In this document: positions 1-7,925 of the stretch, in pieces
Layout: each line of letters opens with the position of its first letter
Numbering within the stretch: the stretch's first letter is position 1
Assembly: GCF_017874615.1 (NCBI RefSeq)
Contig: NZ_JAGIKV010000029.1
Span: 1-64,000, forward strand
Direction of reading: 5' to 3'
Origin: Paenibacillus xylanexedens
Lineage (GTDB): Bacteria; Bacillota; Bacilli; Paenibacillales; Paenibacillaceae
Length of the DNA stretch: 64,000 bases
The notes under the pieces: model-generated
Told to the model about the DNA's origin: nothing
Seen by the model: only the letters and a program-made list of their open reading frames with translations
Database searches by the model: none
Translations under genes and position numbers: made by a program

Positions 1-56
1 CACTTCCATTTTACCAAGGAAAGGCTTCTTTTTGTTTTACAATTTGGAAAACAGGT

Positions 57-90
57 CTGTCCCTAGCCATTTTTATGACTTATGGGACAG
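57..90 (-). terminator. possible terminator hairpin near left window edge
   Basis: CTGTCCC at 57-63 pairs with GGGACAG at 84-90. Read on the minus strand the hairpin lies about 40 bases after the stop of the first gene and is followed by a short T-containing stretch. The T tract is weak, so this is only a candidate. Nothing else is recognised in bases 1-131. Confidence 0.3.
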
Positions 91-131
91 CCCCTCCTTA
101 ACTATTCGAAAACCTGTTCAAGCTATTTTAG

Positions 132-467
132 TTAATCCGCAAAATAATCTTCAGGCACATAACGAATCTCCGACTTCGCATAGATGCTTAGCGTGTGACT
201 CTCCCTGTCGTATACTACCCGTTCACCATCGGCGTAGTACCAGTGTTTCAAAAGGGGCCGGTCCTTGCGTTGGACGAATCGAAATACGTTCAGTTCCTGT
301 CTAAGCTTCATAATCTGTTCCACAATCTGCTCGTCCAGACCCGTAACGGTAAATATGAAACCTGTACCCTCCTGTTGGAACCGATAGGACAGCGAATCTG
401 TTTTGCTATTAGCTAATCCTCGCCCGGTCACCGCATGTTTAACCATAAACCATTCCTGTTGCGCCAT
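132..467 (-). CDS. conserved hypothetical protein, 111 aa
   Basis: A complete small soluble protein with a clear GGAGG about 10 bases before the ATG. It has no signal peptide, membrane segment or motif that I recognise. The middle (residues ~35-70) looks like an alpha/beta fold with charged helices, and the tail is rich in Tyr and acidic residues. It follows the pirin gene on the same strand after about 45 bases, so the two are probably co-transcribed. No function is assigned. Confidence 0.75.
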   Translation of the reverse strand: MAQQEWFMVKHAVTGRGLANSKTDSLSYRFQQEGTGFIFTVTGLDEQIVEQIMKLRQELNVFRFVQRKDRPLLKHWYYADGERVVYDRESHTLSIYAKSEIRYVPEDYFAD

Positions 468-511
468 ACGTGTATATCCTCCTTCATCTTGGAGTTCATT
501 TCATCAGCCAT

Positions 512-1213
512 CTACGGCAAATCAATAATCATATAGAACGTATCTTCGTTTCCTTGCAGTTCGATTGAATCCCGCTGTTCCACACGAGCCGTGTCGCCTT
601 CGTTCAACAGGTACTCTCCATCCAATCCCAGCTTGCCTTCGATGGAGAAAATGTACATTCGGCGGCCTGCATCCTGATTAAAGGTTAACGTTTCGTCTTT
701 GGCTAATCGGCCAAGGTAGATCGTCATATCCTGATGAATGGTCGCAACTCTTGGTCCCCCATCTGGGGATACAATCGGCACAAGTGCTCCTGCCAATGCC
801 GCTGGATCAAATGATGTGGTCTCATAGGAGGGCTCTAACCCTTTTGTCTGTGGCATGAACCAGAGCTGAAGCAAACGTACTTCTTCGGTATCGGATGCAT
901 TATGTTCGGTATGAATCATGCCACTGCCTGCTGACATCCGCTGGATACCACCAAAGCCTGTAACGGCTACATTGCCCAGGTTATCTTCATGTCGCAACTT
1001 GCCGTTCAATACGATGGATACAATCTCCATATCACTATGCGGGTGAGCCCCAAAACCGCGACCAGGCGCAATCACATCGTCGTTCGCTACCCGCATCGGT
1101 CCAAACGCCGTATTCTCCGAGTCTTGGTATTCTCCGAAAGAAAAGCTGTGACTACCCCGGAGCCAGCCTCGATCGAAGCTGGAGCGGGCATCGGATGGAA
1201 TGACGTTAATCAT
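512..1213 (-). CDS. pirin family protein (bicupin, YhhW type)
   Basis: A 233-residue cupin protein of the pirin family, a group that includes quercetin 2,3-dioxygenases and redox-responsive proteins. The N-terminal cupin carries the pirin metal-site pattern: HPHSDMEI around residues 58-65, then a TEH motif near residue 102. The C-terminal cupin is degenerate, as usual for the family. The start chosen is the ATG giving MINVIPSD, 9 bases after GGAGG; an ATG nine bases upstream abuts the ribosome binding site. Substrate is unknown. Neighbours (DoxX, catalase) suggest a redox-stress setting, which is inference. Confidence 0.9.
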   Translation of the reverse strand: MINVIPSDARSSFDRGWLRGSHSFSFGEYQDSENTAFGPMRVANDDVIAPGRGFGAHPHSDMEIVSIVLNGKLRHEDNLGNVAVTGFGGIQRMSAGSGMIHTEHNASDTEEVRLLQLWFMPQTKGLEPSYETTSFDPAALAGALVPIVSPDGGPRVATIHQDMTIYLGRLAKDETLTFNQDAGRRMYIFSIEGKLGLDGEYLLNEGDTARVEQRDSIELQGNEDTFYMIIDLP

Positions 1214-1255
1214 AAAATGCATCCTCCTTATTTTTTCTTAGTAGCATACTTATTC

Positions 1256-1450
1256 TCATTGTAACAAACTATAGGCATGTCGTCCAAACAAGGTGAACCG
1301 GCTGTCGCCGTCCTCTAGCGGCTCAGCGTGTTTCATTCCGAAGAAATATAGAGAAGGATGGTGAAATAACATAACTTCCCTATATTTCAAAAAAAGTTCT
1401 CTACTGATCAGCCCGGTTCGCAAATACAATTCCCGAACCGGCCTGGCCAA
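1256..1450 (-). CDS. small hypothetical protein with TTG start (uncertain)
   Basis: A 64-codon frame that would start with TTG, preceded by GAGG at 7 bases spacing. The translation looks protein-like (a basic, aromatic-rich helix followed by an acidic turn) but matches nothing I know. It sits between pirin and doxX on the same strand. It may be a real small protein, a gene remnant or chance. Confidence 0.3.
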   Translation of the reverse strand: MARPVRELYLRTGLISRELFLKYREVMLFHHPSLYFFGMKHAEPLEDGDSRFTLFGRHAYSLLQ

Positions 1451-1512
1451 TAAAGAACCTCGTTACAGGACTCACCCTGCACTTCATTATTTTTTAACAA
1501 TCGTTAGTCAAT

Positions 1513-1926
1513 TCAGGCACTCACATTCTGACGAGCGTTCCCCTGTCTGGAGAACAGATAATCCACGGCCAGGAAGCGGCTTCCTGTGAAGAGCAGTGTC
1601 AGGGAACCCGCCAGCAGCAGGTAATCTAACTCGGTACCACTCAGGAACGGCTCACCCATTTTGGCTGTAAACAGAACGCCAACCATCACGATAGCAAACA
1701 GGGCTGCAAACACACGTGTTCCCAGACCCAGAATCATCGCTGCACCACCTACCAACTCAATGATGGCTACAACGGATGCAAGAAATCCAGGAATACCAAT
1801 ACTTTCGAAGAAACCTACCGTACCGCTGATTCCACCTTCGAATTTACTCCAGCCGTGCAATACAAAGACCAAACCGATCATAATCCTTGAGAAAAATAAT
1901 CCAATCTCTACACTTTTATTATTCAT
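1513..1926 (-). CDS. DoxX family integral membrane protein
   Basis: A 137-residue four-helix membrane protein of the DoxX/YphA type. It has the family's first-helix pattern (RIMIGLVFVLHGWSKF), the second segment with the Glu-Leu-Val-Gly-Gly-Ala motif, and two more hydrophobic helices. DoxX-type proteins are linked to thiol and oxidative stress or quinone chemistry, but the biochemical role is not settled. I chose the ATG giving MNNKSVE because AGGAAGG lies 9 bases upstream; two nearer ATG codons sit too close to it. It is downstream of the blaI-M56 pair on the same strand. Confidence 0.88.
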   Translation of the reverse strand: MNNKSVEIGLFFSRIMIGLVFVLHGWSKFEGGISGTVGFFESIGIPGFLASVVAIIELVGGAAMILGLGTRVFAALFAIVMVGVLFTAKMGEPFLSGTELDYLLLAGSLTLLFTGSRFLAVDYLFSRQGNARQNVSA

Positions 1927-1978
1927 GTTCATCATCCTTCCTAGTGTTATACTCGAACTCACATATAGCTAAGTTGAT

Positions 1979-2839
1979 TCATCCAATGGACCAAACAAAC
2001 AAGATAGACAGCAACAGGAAAACAGTAGCCGACATCAGAACGGCGTAGCGTGGTAACCTCAGCGTGACGTCCTGTTCCGGGTCCAGCAGACGTGAAATTC
2101 GGACATTCACCGACGTATCCGCAAATGAGGATTGAACGGTCAGTTCTTTGGCCCCCCAAGGTTCAGGACAAGCACGGAGCAGCTTGAGCAAAGCACTGCC
2201 AATGCCTGCCATATTGCCTGTACGCTCAATAGCCTCATTGTCCGCCAGAATTTCTCTCACAATATTGTAATGTTTCGAAGTATGCTTCAATACGGGAATA
2301 TACGGCATCATGATTGCAAATACCGATAACAGTGTTGTCTTCAGTGGGTCACGGTGCCACAGATGATGGACTTCGTGGTACACAACTGCAGTCTCCTCTT
2401 CTGCATCCAGCATCGTCAGAAGCCCCGTGGAGAGTACGATGCAAGGTCTCCATAAACCAATTGTAAATGCAACCGGTGAATGCTTGTCCACCACAATGAA
2501 TCTCGGCTGTCCGAGATGGTGATACTTGGACTCCAGTTCGCGAGACAATGCACGCACCTCCATGGAGCGAAGCTTACGTACGGCTGCTCTGGTTTTCATC
2601 ATACGCACCATTAACAACCAGCCTGTTCCCGCAAATGTCAGCAATACCAGTGCCAGCAGGAAATGTCCCACGGATAACCAGCCCAGTCGACTCATCCAAT
2701 GATTGCAGAGCCAGAGCAGGTTAAACGGGATATCCCAGCCAAAAATTTTGTACATCGCGTACATGAACATCTGCATGAACACGAGTAACGGAATGCCAAA
2801 CCCGACGGTAAACAAAAGTTTCGAGCGGGTCTTCCACAT
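1979..2839 (-). CDS. M56 family (BlaR1-like) membrane metalloprotease
   Basis: A 286-residue membrane protein with N-terminal helices and a cytosolic zinc protease domain containing HEVHH (residues ~179-183), the HExxH site of the M56 family. In BlaR1/MecR1 the protease inactivates the BlaI/MecI repressor. This protein ends after the protease domain and a last membrane helix and lacks the extracellular penicillin-binding sensor, so its signal need not be a beta-lactam. The start is the ATG one base after the blaI stop (TAA-G-ATG), with AAAGGA inside blaI as ribosome binding site. Confidence 0.9.
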   Translation of the reverse strand: MWKTRSKLLFTVGFGIPLLVFMQMFMYAMYKIFGWDIPFNLLWLCNHWMSRLGWLSVGHFLLALVLLTFAGTGWLLMVRMMKTRAAVRKLRSMEVRALSRELESKYHHLGQPRFIVVDKHSPVAFTIGLWRPCIVLSTGLLTMLDAEEETAVVYHEVHHLWHRDPLKTTLLSVFAIMMPYIPVLKHTSKHYNIVREILADNEAIERTGNMAGIGSALLKLLRACPEPWGAKELTVQSSFADTSVNVRISRLLDPEQDVTLRLPRYAVLMSATVFLLLSILFVWSIG

Positions 2840-2840
2840 C

Positions 2841-3257
2841 TTAATCGCTATCCTTTTTCCATTGTTTGATCTTCTGTTCCAGGCGTTCAATCAGACCCGC
2901 ATCTGCTTCGTCCAGCGCATCCAGCATATGATTCAATGCCAAAGCTCCGAATTCATCCACCAACTCATGTGACAGTTCCTTGGATTGGTCGTTCATAAAC
3001 TCCTCCTTACTCTGTACCGGTTGGTACAAAGATGTTCTGCCCTTTTGTGACTTTCCGAGAAGTCCCTTGTCTACGAGCCGGTTCATCACAGTCATGACTG
3101 TATTAAAATTGACGTCTTTGTCTTGTTCAAGTGCGGTCTGCACTTCACGGATGCTACTGCCAGGATGAGCCCATAAAATGTCCATAATCTTGGCTTCCAG
3201 CGGACCGAAAAATCGGTTGAGCCCACGCTCACCCACTTTGAAATTGTGTATTCTCAT
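2841..3257 (-). CDS. BlaI/MecI/CopY family transcriptional repressor
   Basis: A 138-residue winged-helix repressor. The DNA-binding half has the family pattern (LGPLEAKIMDILW-like start, helix-turn-helix, then FNTVMTVMNRLVDKGLL at ~53-69), and the C-terminal half is a dimerisation helix region. It is paired with the M56 protease directly downstream, the usual two-gene signalling unit in which proteolysis relieves repression. GAGGGG lies 9 bases before the ATG. A 17-bp inverted repeat just upstream is probably its own operator, and near-identical sites lie before the DUF3105 gene near 49.7 kb. Confidence 0.92.
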   Translation of the reverse strand: MRIHNFKVGERGLNRFFGPLEAKIMDILWAHPGSSIREVQTALEQDKDVNFNTVMTVMNRLVDKGLLGKSQKGRTSLYQPVQSKEEFMNDQSKELSHELVDEFGALALNHMLDALDEADAGLIERLEQKIKQWKKDSD

Positions 3258-3273
3258 TTTCTGACACCCCTCA

Positions 3274-3290
3274 CACTACCCATTGTAGTG
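3274..3290. promoter_or_regulatory. BlaI-type operator upstream of blaI
   Basis: CACTAC-CCATT-GTAGTG is a perfect 6-bp inverted repeat with a 5-bp centre, 17-33 bases before the blaI start. BlaI/MecI operators of other Firmicutes have a related TACTACA..TGTAGTA core. Autoregulation is inferred. Confidence 0.7.
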
Positions 3291-3364
3291 CCAACAAATG
3301 AGAAGTCAACCTCTATGTCAGCTATTTTATGTAAATGATTTGTAAATTTGTTTTCCATTTCAGT

Positions 3365-3416
3365 AAAAAAGGCCAAAGACCGGGAAATTCCGCACGTTCG
3401 CGGTTTTCCCGGTCTT
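3365..3416 (-). terminator. intrinsic terminator of the catalase gene
   Basis: AAGACCGGGAAA at 3376-3387 pairs with TTTCCCGGTCTT ending at 3416. On the minus strand a run of six T follows (3365-3370). It lies about 50 bases past the catalase stop. Confidence 0.85.
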
Positions 3417-3468
3417 CACCGAATATCAGTCCGTATGATGTTGTGTGAGTACAGGGTCAAACTGCACT

Positions 3469-4935
3469 TTATTTTCCATCCTGTGACGGCATATGTGCAG
3501 AAATATCCACGCCGAGTCCATGAGCTAAACGTCCGCCAAGCTGTCCATCCGCCCGGAAGAAGTGGCACAGGGCACGCATTTGAATATCAACAGATACGCC
3601 CTTAAGGTCATTGATCAGATTATCAAGCAAATGCTGCTGCTCTACAGGAGTAAATGAACGGAAAAGCTCACCTGCCTGCGTGTAATCATCCGTCTTCTCG
3701 ATTTTCTCTCTTGTAACATGCCCTTGCAACGGAACCTGACTGTCCCGGTATGCTGGATCTTCTTGCGGGCTGTTTCCGGAACTGTTGGGTTCATAGTTCA
3801 CCGGAGATGGGTCCTGATTCACATTCATGAGTCCATCACGCTGATGATTACGAACGGGTGCGTACGGGCAATTCACCGGAATTTGTAAATAGTTCGGTCC
3901 AAGCCGGTGACGCTGTGTATCTGGATAGGAGAATAGGCGTCCTTGCAACAATTTGTCTTCGGAAGGCTCAATTCCGGGTACAAGCGCACTAGGAGAAAAG
4001 GCCGCCTGCTCCACTTCAGCAAAGAAGTTTTGCGGATTCCGATTCAGGGTCATGGTCCCTACAGTATGGAACGGCAATACATCTTCAGGCCATGTTTTGG
4101 TTGGATCGAGAGGATCAAAAGCAAAATCATCCATTTGCTCCGGCTTCAAGAGCTGTACCTGTAACTTCCACTGCGGGTATTGCCCGTTCTTGATATGTTC
4201 ATGCAGGTCCCGGGTAGCATGGTTAAAGTCTTGCCCCTGTACCTCGGCAGCTTCCTGACGAGAGAAGCCTCGCACGCCTTGTGCAGACTCCCATTTGTAT
4301 TTCACATAGTGGACCTGTCCCTGTGCATTAATCCATTTGAAAGCATGTACGCTGAAACCATCCATCTCCCGATAACTTGCTGGTGTGCCCAGATCAGAGA
4401 ACAACCAGGTCATCATATGTGTTGATTCCGGTGAGAGGGTCATAAAGTCCCAATATCGGGCGGGTTCCTGAATGTTCGTATCTGGAGCTGGCTTCAGAGA
4501 GTGAACCATGTCGGGAAACTTTATGGCATCACGAATGAAGAACACGGGCAGATGGTTGCCGACGATATCATAATTACCTTCCCGGGTGTAGAATTTGACG
4601 GAAAATCCACGCGGATCCCGTGCAGTCTCTGGTGATCCCGTACCGTGAATAACGGTCGAGAAACGAACCAGCACATCCGTCTCCGTACCCGGATCTTGCA
4701 GGAAGTCCGCTGTGGTATAAGCCTTCATACTCTGCTCCAACGTAAATACGCCATGAGCTCCTGTACCCCTTGCATGTACAACTCTTTCGGGAATACGTTC
4801 ACGGTCAAAGTGGGCTATTTTCTCAATAAGATGGTAGTCTTCAAGCAGTGTTGGTCCTCTTCTGCCTGCTGTGCGGGAATTCTGGTTATCACCGACAGGT
4901 GCTCCCTGATTGGTTGTCATACGTTCTGTCATCAT
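3469..4935 (-). CDS. katA: monofunctional haem catalase (KatA type)
   Basis: A 488-residue small-subunit haem catalase that converts hydrogen peroxide to water and oxygen in the cytosol. It shows the catalytic His in ERVVHARGTGAHG (~residues 50-62), the distal Asn in VGNHLPVFFIRD (~126-137) and the haem-ligand Tyr in RLFSYPDTQRHR (~334-345). Length fits the clade of KatA. GAGGAGG precedes two adjacent ATG codons; either could be the start. A PerR-type box 81-95 bases upstream (5016-5030) predicts peroxide induction. The PerR-like gene itself lies 1.1 kb upstream. Confidence 0.96.
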   Translation of the reverse strand: MMTERMTTNQGAPVGDNQNSRTAGRRGPTLLEDYHLIEKIAHFDRERIPERVVHARGTGAHGVFTLEQSMKAYTTADFLQDPGTETDVLVRFSTVIHGTGSPETARDPRGFSVKFYTREGNYDIVGNHLPVFFIRDAIKFPDMVHSLKPAPDTNIQEPARYWDFMTLSPESTHMMTWLFSDLGTPASYREMDGFSVHAFKWINAQGQVHYVKYKWESAQGVRGFSRQEAAEVQGQDFNHATRDLHEHIKNGQYPQWKLQVQLLKPEQMDDFAFDPLDPTKTWPEDVLPFHTVGTMTLNRNPQNFFAEVEQAAFSPSALVPGIEPSEDKLLQGRLFSYPDTQRHRLGPNYLQIPVNCPYAPVRNHQRDGLMNVNQDPSPVNYEPNSSGNSPQEDPAYRDSQVPLQGHVTREKIEKTDDYTQAGELFRSFTPVEQQHLLDNLINDLKGVSVDIQMRALCHFFRADGQLGGRLAHGLGVDISAHMPSQDGK

Positions 4936-5015
4936 GTCGTCCTCCTCTAATGGGTCTCACGGCTGTTATATATCTACTATATAAAATCATATTCGGCTTC
5001 GGTTTAAATATACAT

Positions 5016-5030
5016 TTAGACTTGATCTAA
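5016..5030. promoter_or_regulatory. PerR-type box upstream of katA
   Basis: TTAGACTTGATCTAA matches the PerR/Fur 7-1-7 layout (TTATAATnATTATAA) at the outer positions and is flanked by AT-rich sequence. Nearly the same 15-mer occurs before dps (37129-37143) and a related one before the PerR-like gene (6499-6513). Confidence 0.7.
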
Positions 5031-5210
5031 CTGTTAAATTGATTCTAACATGTCCTACTCTGCTCTTGCATGAGGTTCACATGAGATTAAGATGAGGTTC
5101 TTCAACACTTCATGAATGAACCATGAACATGTTTTTAAGAAAGTGATTCGGATTTACTCTATCTATTAGGTTTTACCCAAAAATACATGAGGTGAACGAT
5201 AAAATTAGAT

Positions 5211-5232
5211 AAAAAAAAGCGGACTAATCCGC
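5211..5232 (-). terminator. terminator overlapping the regulator stop codon
   Basis: On the minus strand GCGGA-TTAG-TCCGC is followed by eight T. The stop codon TAG is in the loop, so the last codons of the regulator gene form the 5' arm of the terminator. Confidence 0.85.
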
Positions 5233-6030
5233 CAGGCGGTAGCCCACTCCTCTTACAGTTACGATATATTGCGGCGAAGACGCGTTATCGCCTAATTTCT
5301 TGCGCAAGCTTTTGATATGAACATCGACCACATTACTTCCACCTGTAAAGTCCGTCTCCCAAATATCACTGAGCATCTCCTCACGGGAAATGACCGCACC
5401 TTTGGCGTCAATCAGCTTGAGCAACAGATCATATTCGGTCTTGGTCAGATGAATCCGGTTATCATCGCGCTGTACACTCATCCGTTCACGATCGAGCCAC
5501 AGATCCTTGAATACGATCCGTTGCCCTTCCTCAGGCAAGAAGCCACGGTTGGGCAGAGCAGGACTGTTGCCAATCATGCGCTGCACCCGGTAAAGAGCTT
5601 CCTGCGGGCGTGCAGGCCACACCAGCAATTCCTCTTGAAGCATCGGTCCACTTGCGCTGCCAATCATCTTCTCACCGACCAGATACAGACAAGGCGTTGT
5701 ATGTTCCGCTTCCCGGTTCAATCGGCTGCTGATCCCAGCGAATGCATCTATGGTTCCGGCAACAGACAGATCATAGATCAACAGATCAAAGACAAGACGT
5801 TCATGTAGATCCGGTTCCCAGCGATGGAAGACCAGTACATCAAAGCAGCTGTCTGTCAGAGCCTTCACCAATTCATGGACCTGTCCCGGCATTGGGCTAA
5901 TCAGAATGACACGCCGTGTAGTCGGACAATTATCCACAACCGGTGCTGGATCGGACAAGGCAGGTTTGACCCGAAGGGGCAAACGGCGACCAGGCAACCT
6001 TACTTTTACTTGATCCGTTTGTTTCTGCAT
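5224..6030 (-). CDS. OmpR/PhoB-type winged-helix regulator with degenerate receiver
   Basis: A 268-residue DNA-binding protein. Residues ~170-268 are a complete OmpR-type winged helix (FKDLWLDRERMSV, then LTKTEYDLLLKLI, then VVDVHIKSLRKKL and VRGVGYRLAD). Residues ~40-160 have the size of a receiver domain, but strand 1 reads VILISPMP with no acidic pair and the expected Lys-Pro near the end is replaced by PARP; one Asp (LLIYDLS) could be the remnant phospho-site. No sensor kinase gene is adjacent. The gene overlaps the 3' end of the PerR-like gene by 25 bases, so the two are translated from one mRNA. The spacing from GGAGG to the ATG is long (12 bases), so the exact start is uncertain. Confidence 0.88.
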   Translation of the reverse strand: MQKQTDQVKVRLPGRRLPLRVKPALSDPAPVVDNCPTTRRVILISPMPGQVHELVKALTDSCFDVLVFHRWEPDLHERLVFDLLIYDLSVAGTIDAFAGISSRLNREAEHTTPCLYLVGEKMIGSASGPMLQEELLVWPARPQEALYRVQRMIGNSPALPNRGFLPEEGQRIVFKDLWLDRERMSVQRDDNRIHLTKTEYDLLLKLIDAKGAVISREEMLSDIWETDFTGGSNVVDVHIKSLRKKLGDNASSPQYIVTVRGVGYRLAD

Positions 6031-6407
6031 TCCCCGCAGACACCTCCAAAGACCACATGTGCATGGTCGATTGTATATCCGGTTTCTTCAGCCACCTGTT
6101 TCATCCATTGTGGAGGAACCTCCGTCATCACCTCGTCCACTTTGCCGCACACTTCACACATAATGTGCTGATGATCATCCATACGGGCATCGTACCTGCT
6201 TGCTGTCTCTCCGAGTTTAAGTTCCCGTATCAGTTCTTTGTCCGTCAGATAACGAAGAGAATTATACACCGTACCATAGGCCAGATTATATCCTTGTTCC
6301 ACGAGTCGGTTCATGACATCAGCAGCTGTAGGGTGATCCTCCGAATGACGCACCACATCATATACCGCTTGCCGTTGTATCGTCAGATTTAAAGTTCTCA
6401 CAACCAT
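6006..6407 (-). CDS. perR: Fur family repressor, PerR-like
   Basis: A 133-residue Fur-superfamily regulator: winged helix at residues ~1-75 (RQAVYDVVRHS..HPTAADVMNRL..YGTVYNSLRYL) and a metal-binding dimer domain with HQHIMCEVCGK (~78-88) and a second CxxC (GGVCGEC, ~123-129) for the structural zinc. PerR, rather than Fur or Zur, is supported by its position next to katA and by PerR-type boxes before katA, dps and itself. PerR senses peroxide by metal-catalysed His oxidation. The assignment within the Fur family is inference from context. Confidence 0.85.
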   Translation of the reverse strand: MVVRTLNLTIQRQAVYDVVRHSEDHPTAADVMNRLVEQGYNLAYGTVYNSLRYLTDKELIRELKLGETASRYDARMDDHQHIMCEVCGKVDEVMTEVPPQWMKQVAEETGYTIDHAHVVFGGVCGECRNKRIK

Positions 6408-6498
6408 TTCTCCTTTATTATTGATCCATTTTATATGAAATCAGACACTGATCTTCTACTTATGATGGCCTTCTCTAAAAGAAAGAATAAATTTTGAT

Positions 6499-6513
6499 TT
6501 AGATTAAGTATAA
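6499..6513. promoter_or_regulatory. PerR-type box between perR-like gene and diguanylate cyclase
   Basis: TTAGATTAAGTATAA matches 11 of 14 defined positions of TTATAATnATTATAA and is embedded in a longer inverted repeat (AGATT...AATCT). It lies 92-106 bases upstream of the PerR-like gene, so autoregulation is likely. It could also affect the divergent cyclase gene. Confidence 0.6.
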
Positions 6514-6673
6514 ATCTTATTGTATATTGAAGTCAATATCACTCTAACATCCTGTATATGCAAATAAAACACCTTTCCCAGCAATCCCCTCATAAATTTG
6601 GGATAATATGGTTCGCTACAGCACCACTTTTCAGATAAAATATAGGGATGTGCGTAAAAAGGGGGAATGTCGG

Positions 6674-7786
6674 TTGTTTAGCACTTTTTTCATTAATATC
6701 TGTGTCATGATTACATTTATGTATGTGTCCGGGATCATCGCGAAGTTCTATAGTATCCGATTGCCTTTTCCCTCGTTACGTGTTCAGTTGATCGGCGGCT
6801 TATTATTCGGTATATATGGCACAGTACTCATGAATTATTCTTTCCCTCTGAACGAAACTACGATTGTAGATCTACGGCATCTGGCCATCGTTACCGCAGC
6901 GGTATATATGGGAGGATTGGCTTCGGTATTTACGGGACTTATGATCTCGGTCCTTCGTATTCTGATGTTCGGCATATCATCCTCTGCCATAGATGCAGGA
7001 TTTGTGATGACTCTGATTGGACTGTCCGGTGTATACTTCGCCTATGCTCCCTGGTCCAGACTGACCAAAATAATTACAATGAATCTGCTTGGCATGACAT
7101 TAATCTTTATCATCCTTATGTTGAATACGGACAGCATGAATTCATTAATGAAGATATATCCGTTACAAATGACCATTTCCTTTGCCGGTGGATTATTTAT
7201 CTATTTCATCGCAGAATTCATTAATAAATCCAATGAAATGTTATTTCTATTGGAAAAAAGAGCATCTACCGATCATCTTACCAACCTGAGCAATCGACGA
7301 CAGTTCGAAAAATCACTTCAACTGGAACTCCAGCGTGCGCGGGATTACCAACAGAAGCTTTCCTTGCTTGCCATTGATATTGACCGATTCAAAAAGGTAA
7401 ACGACACCTATGGTCATTCCGCTGGCGATGCGGTCCTGAAGCAACTGGGACAACTGCTCGTTGAGCATGCACGTTCTGCTGATATCGTGTCACGAAACGG
7501 TGGGGAAGAATTCGCCATTCTCTTGCTCGACTGTGGACACCGTCAGGCCGTAGCTACCGCCGAATCTATACGGCAGGCTGTAGAGAAATACCATTTTGCT
7601 CTGCCCGACGGGCACACGACACGTCTAACCATCTCCATTGGCGTAGCCGTGTATCCCGATCATTGTGATGATCATGACGATGACGATTTCTTCGAACAGG
7701 CCGACCGTGCTTTATATGAAGCCAAGAATACAGGGCGTAACCGTGTATGTGCCTTAACTTTTCGCTCCTTGCCTCTTACACTTTAA
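6674..7786 (+). CDS. membrane diguanylate cyclase (5TM sensor + GGDEF)
   Basis: A membrane-bound enzyme that makes cyclic di-GMP from two GTP. The N-terminal ~190 residues form five or six hydrophobic helices of the 5TMR-LYT type, including the typical GLLFGIYGTVLM and MGGLASVFTGLM segments. The GGDEF domain follows (STDHLTNLSNRRQF, IDRFKKVNDTYGH, RNGGEEF). The GGEEF site is intact, and RSAD five residues before it is an inhibitory I-site. I chose the TTG at 6674 because GGGGG lies 8 bases upstream and translation then begins just before the first helix; an in-frame ATG at 6608 has a weak ribosome site and would add 22 residues. Confidence 0.9.
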   Translation: MFSTFFINICVMITFMYVSGIIAKFYSIRLPFPSLRVQLIGGLLFGIYGTVLMNYSFPLNETTIVDLRHLAIVTAAVYMGGLASVFTGLMISVLRILMFGISSSAIDAGFVMTLIGLSGVYFAYAPWSRLTKIITMNLLGMTLIFIILMLNTDSMNSLMKIYPLQMTISFAGGLFIYFIAEFINKSNEMLFLLEKRASTDHLTNLSNRRQFEKSLQLELQRARDYQQKLSLLAIDIDRFKKVNDTYGHSAGDAVLKQLGQLLVEHARSADIVSRNGGEEFAILLLDCGHRQAVATAESIRQAVEKYHFALPDGHTTRLTISIGVAVYPDHCDDHDDDDFFEQADRALYEAKNTGRNRVCALTFRSLPLTL

Positions 7787-7833
7787 AGTAATATCTAACC
7801 TTTCAATAAACAACCTTTCAACGTTCTCCAAAA

Positions 7834-7877
7834 AAGGGATGTCTCGTTCGCCTATTCAGGCGTACAGGACATCCCTT
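7834..7877 (-). terminator. terminator of the aldo/keto reductase gene
   Basis: AAGGGATGTC at 7834-7843 pairs with GACATCCCTT at 7868-7877, with a second inner stem CGCCT/AGGCG. Six T follow on the minus strand. It may also stop the convergent cyclase transcript. Confidence 0.85.
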
Positions 7878-7925
7878 GCTTTATGGATCATTACATATCA
7901 TCTCAGCTTGTGTGCTGACAGGAGA

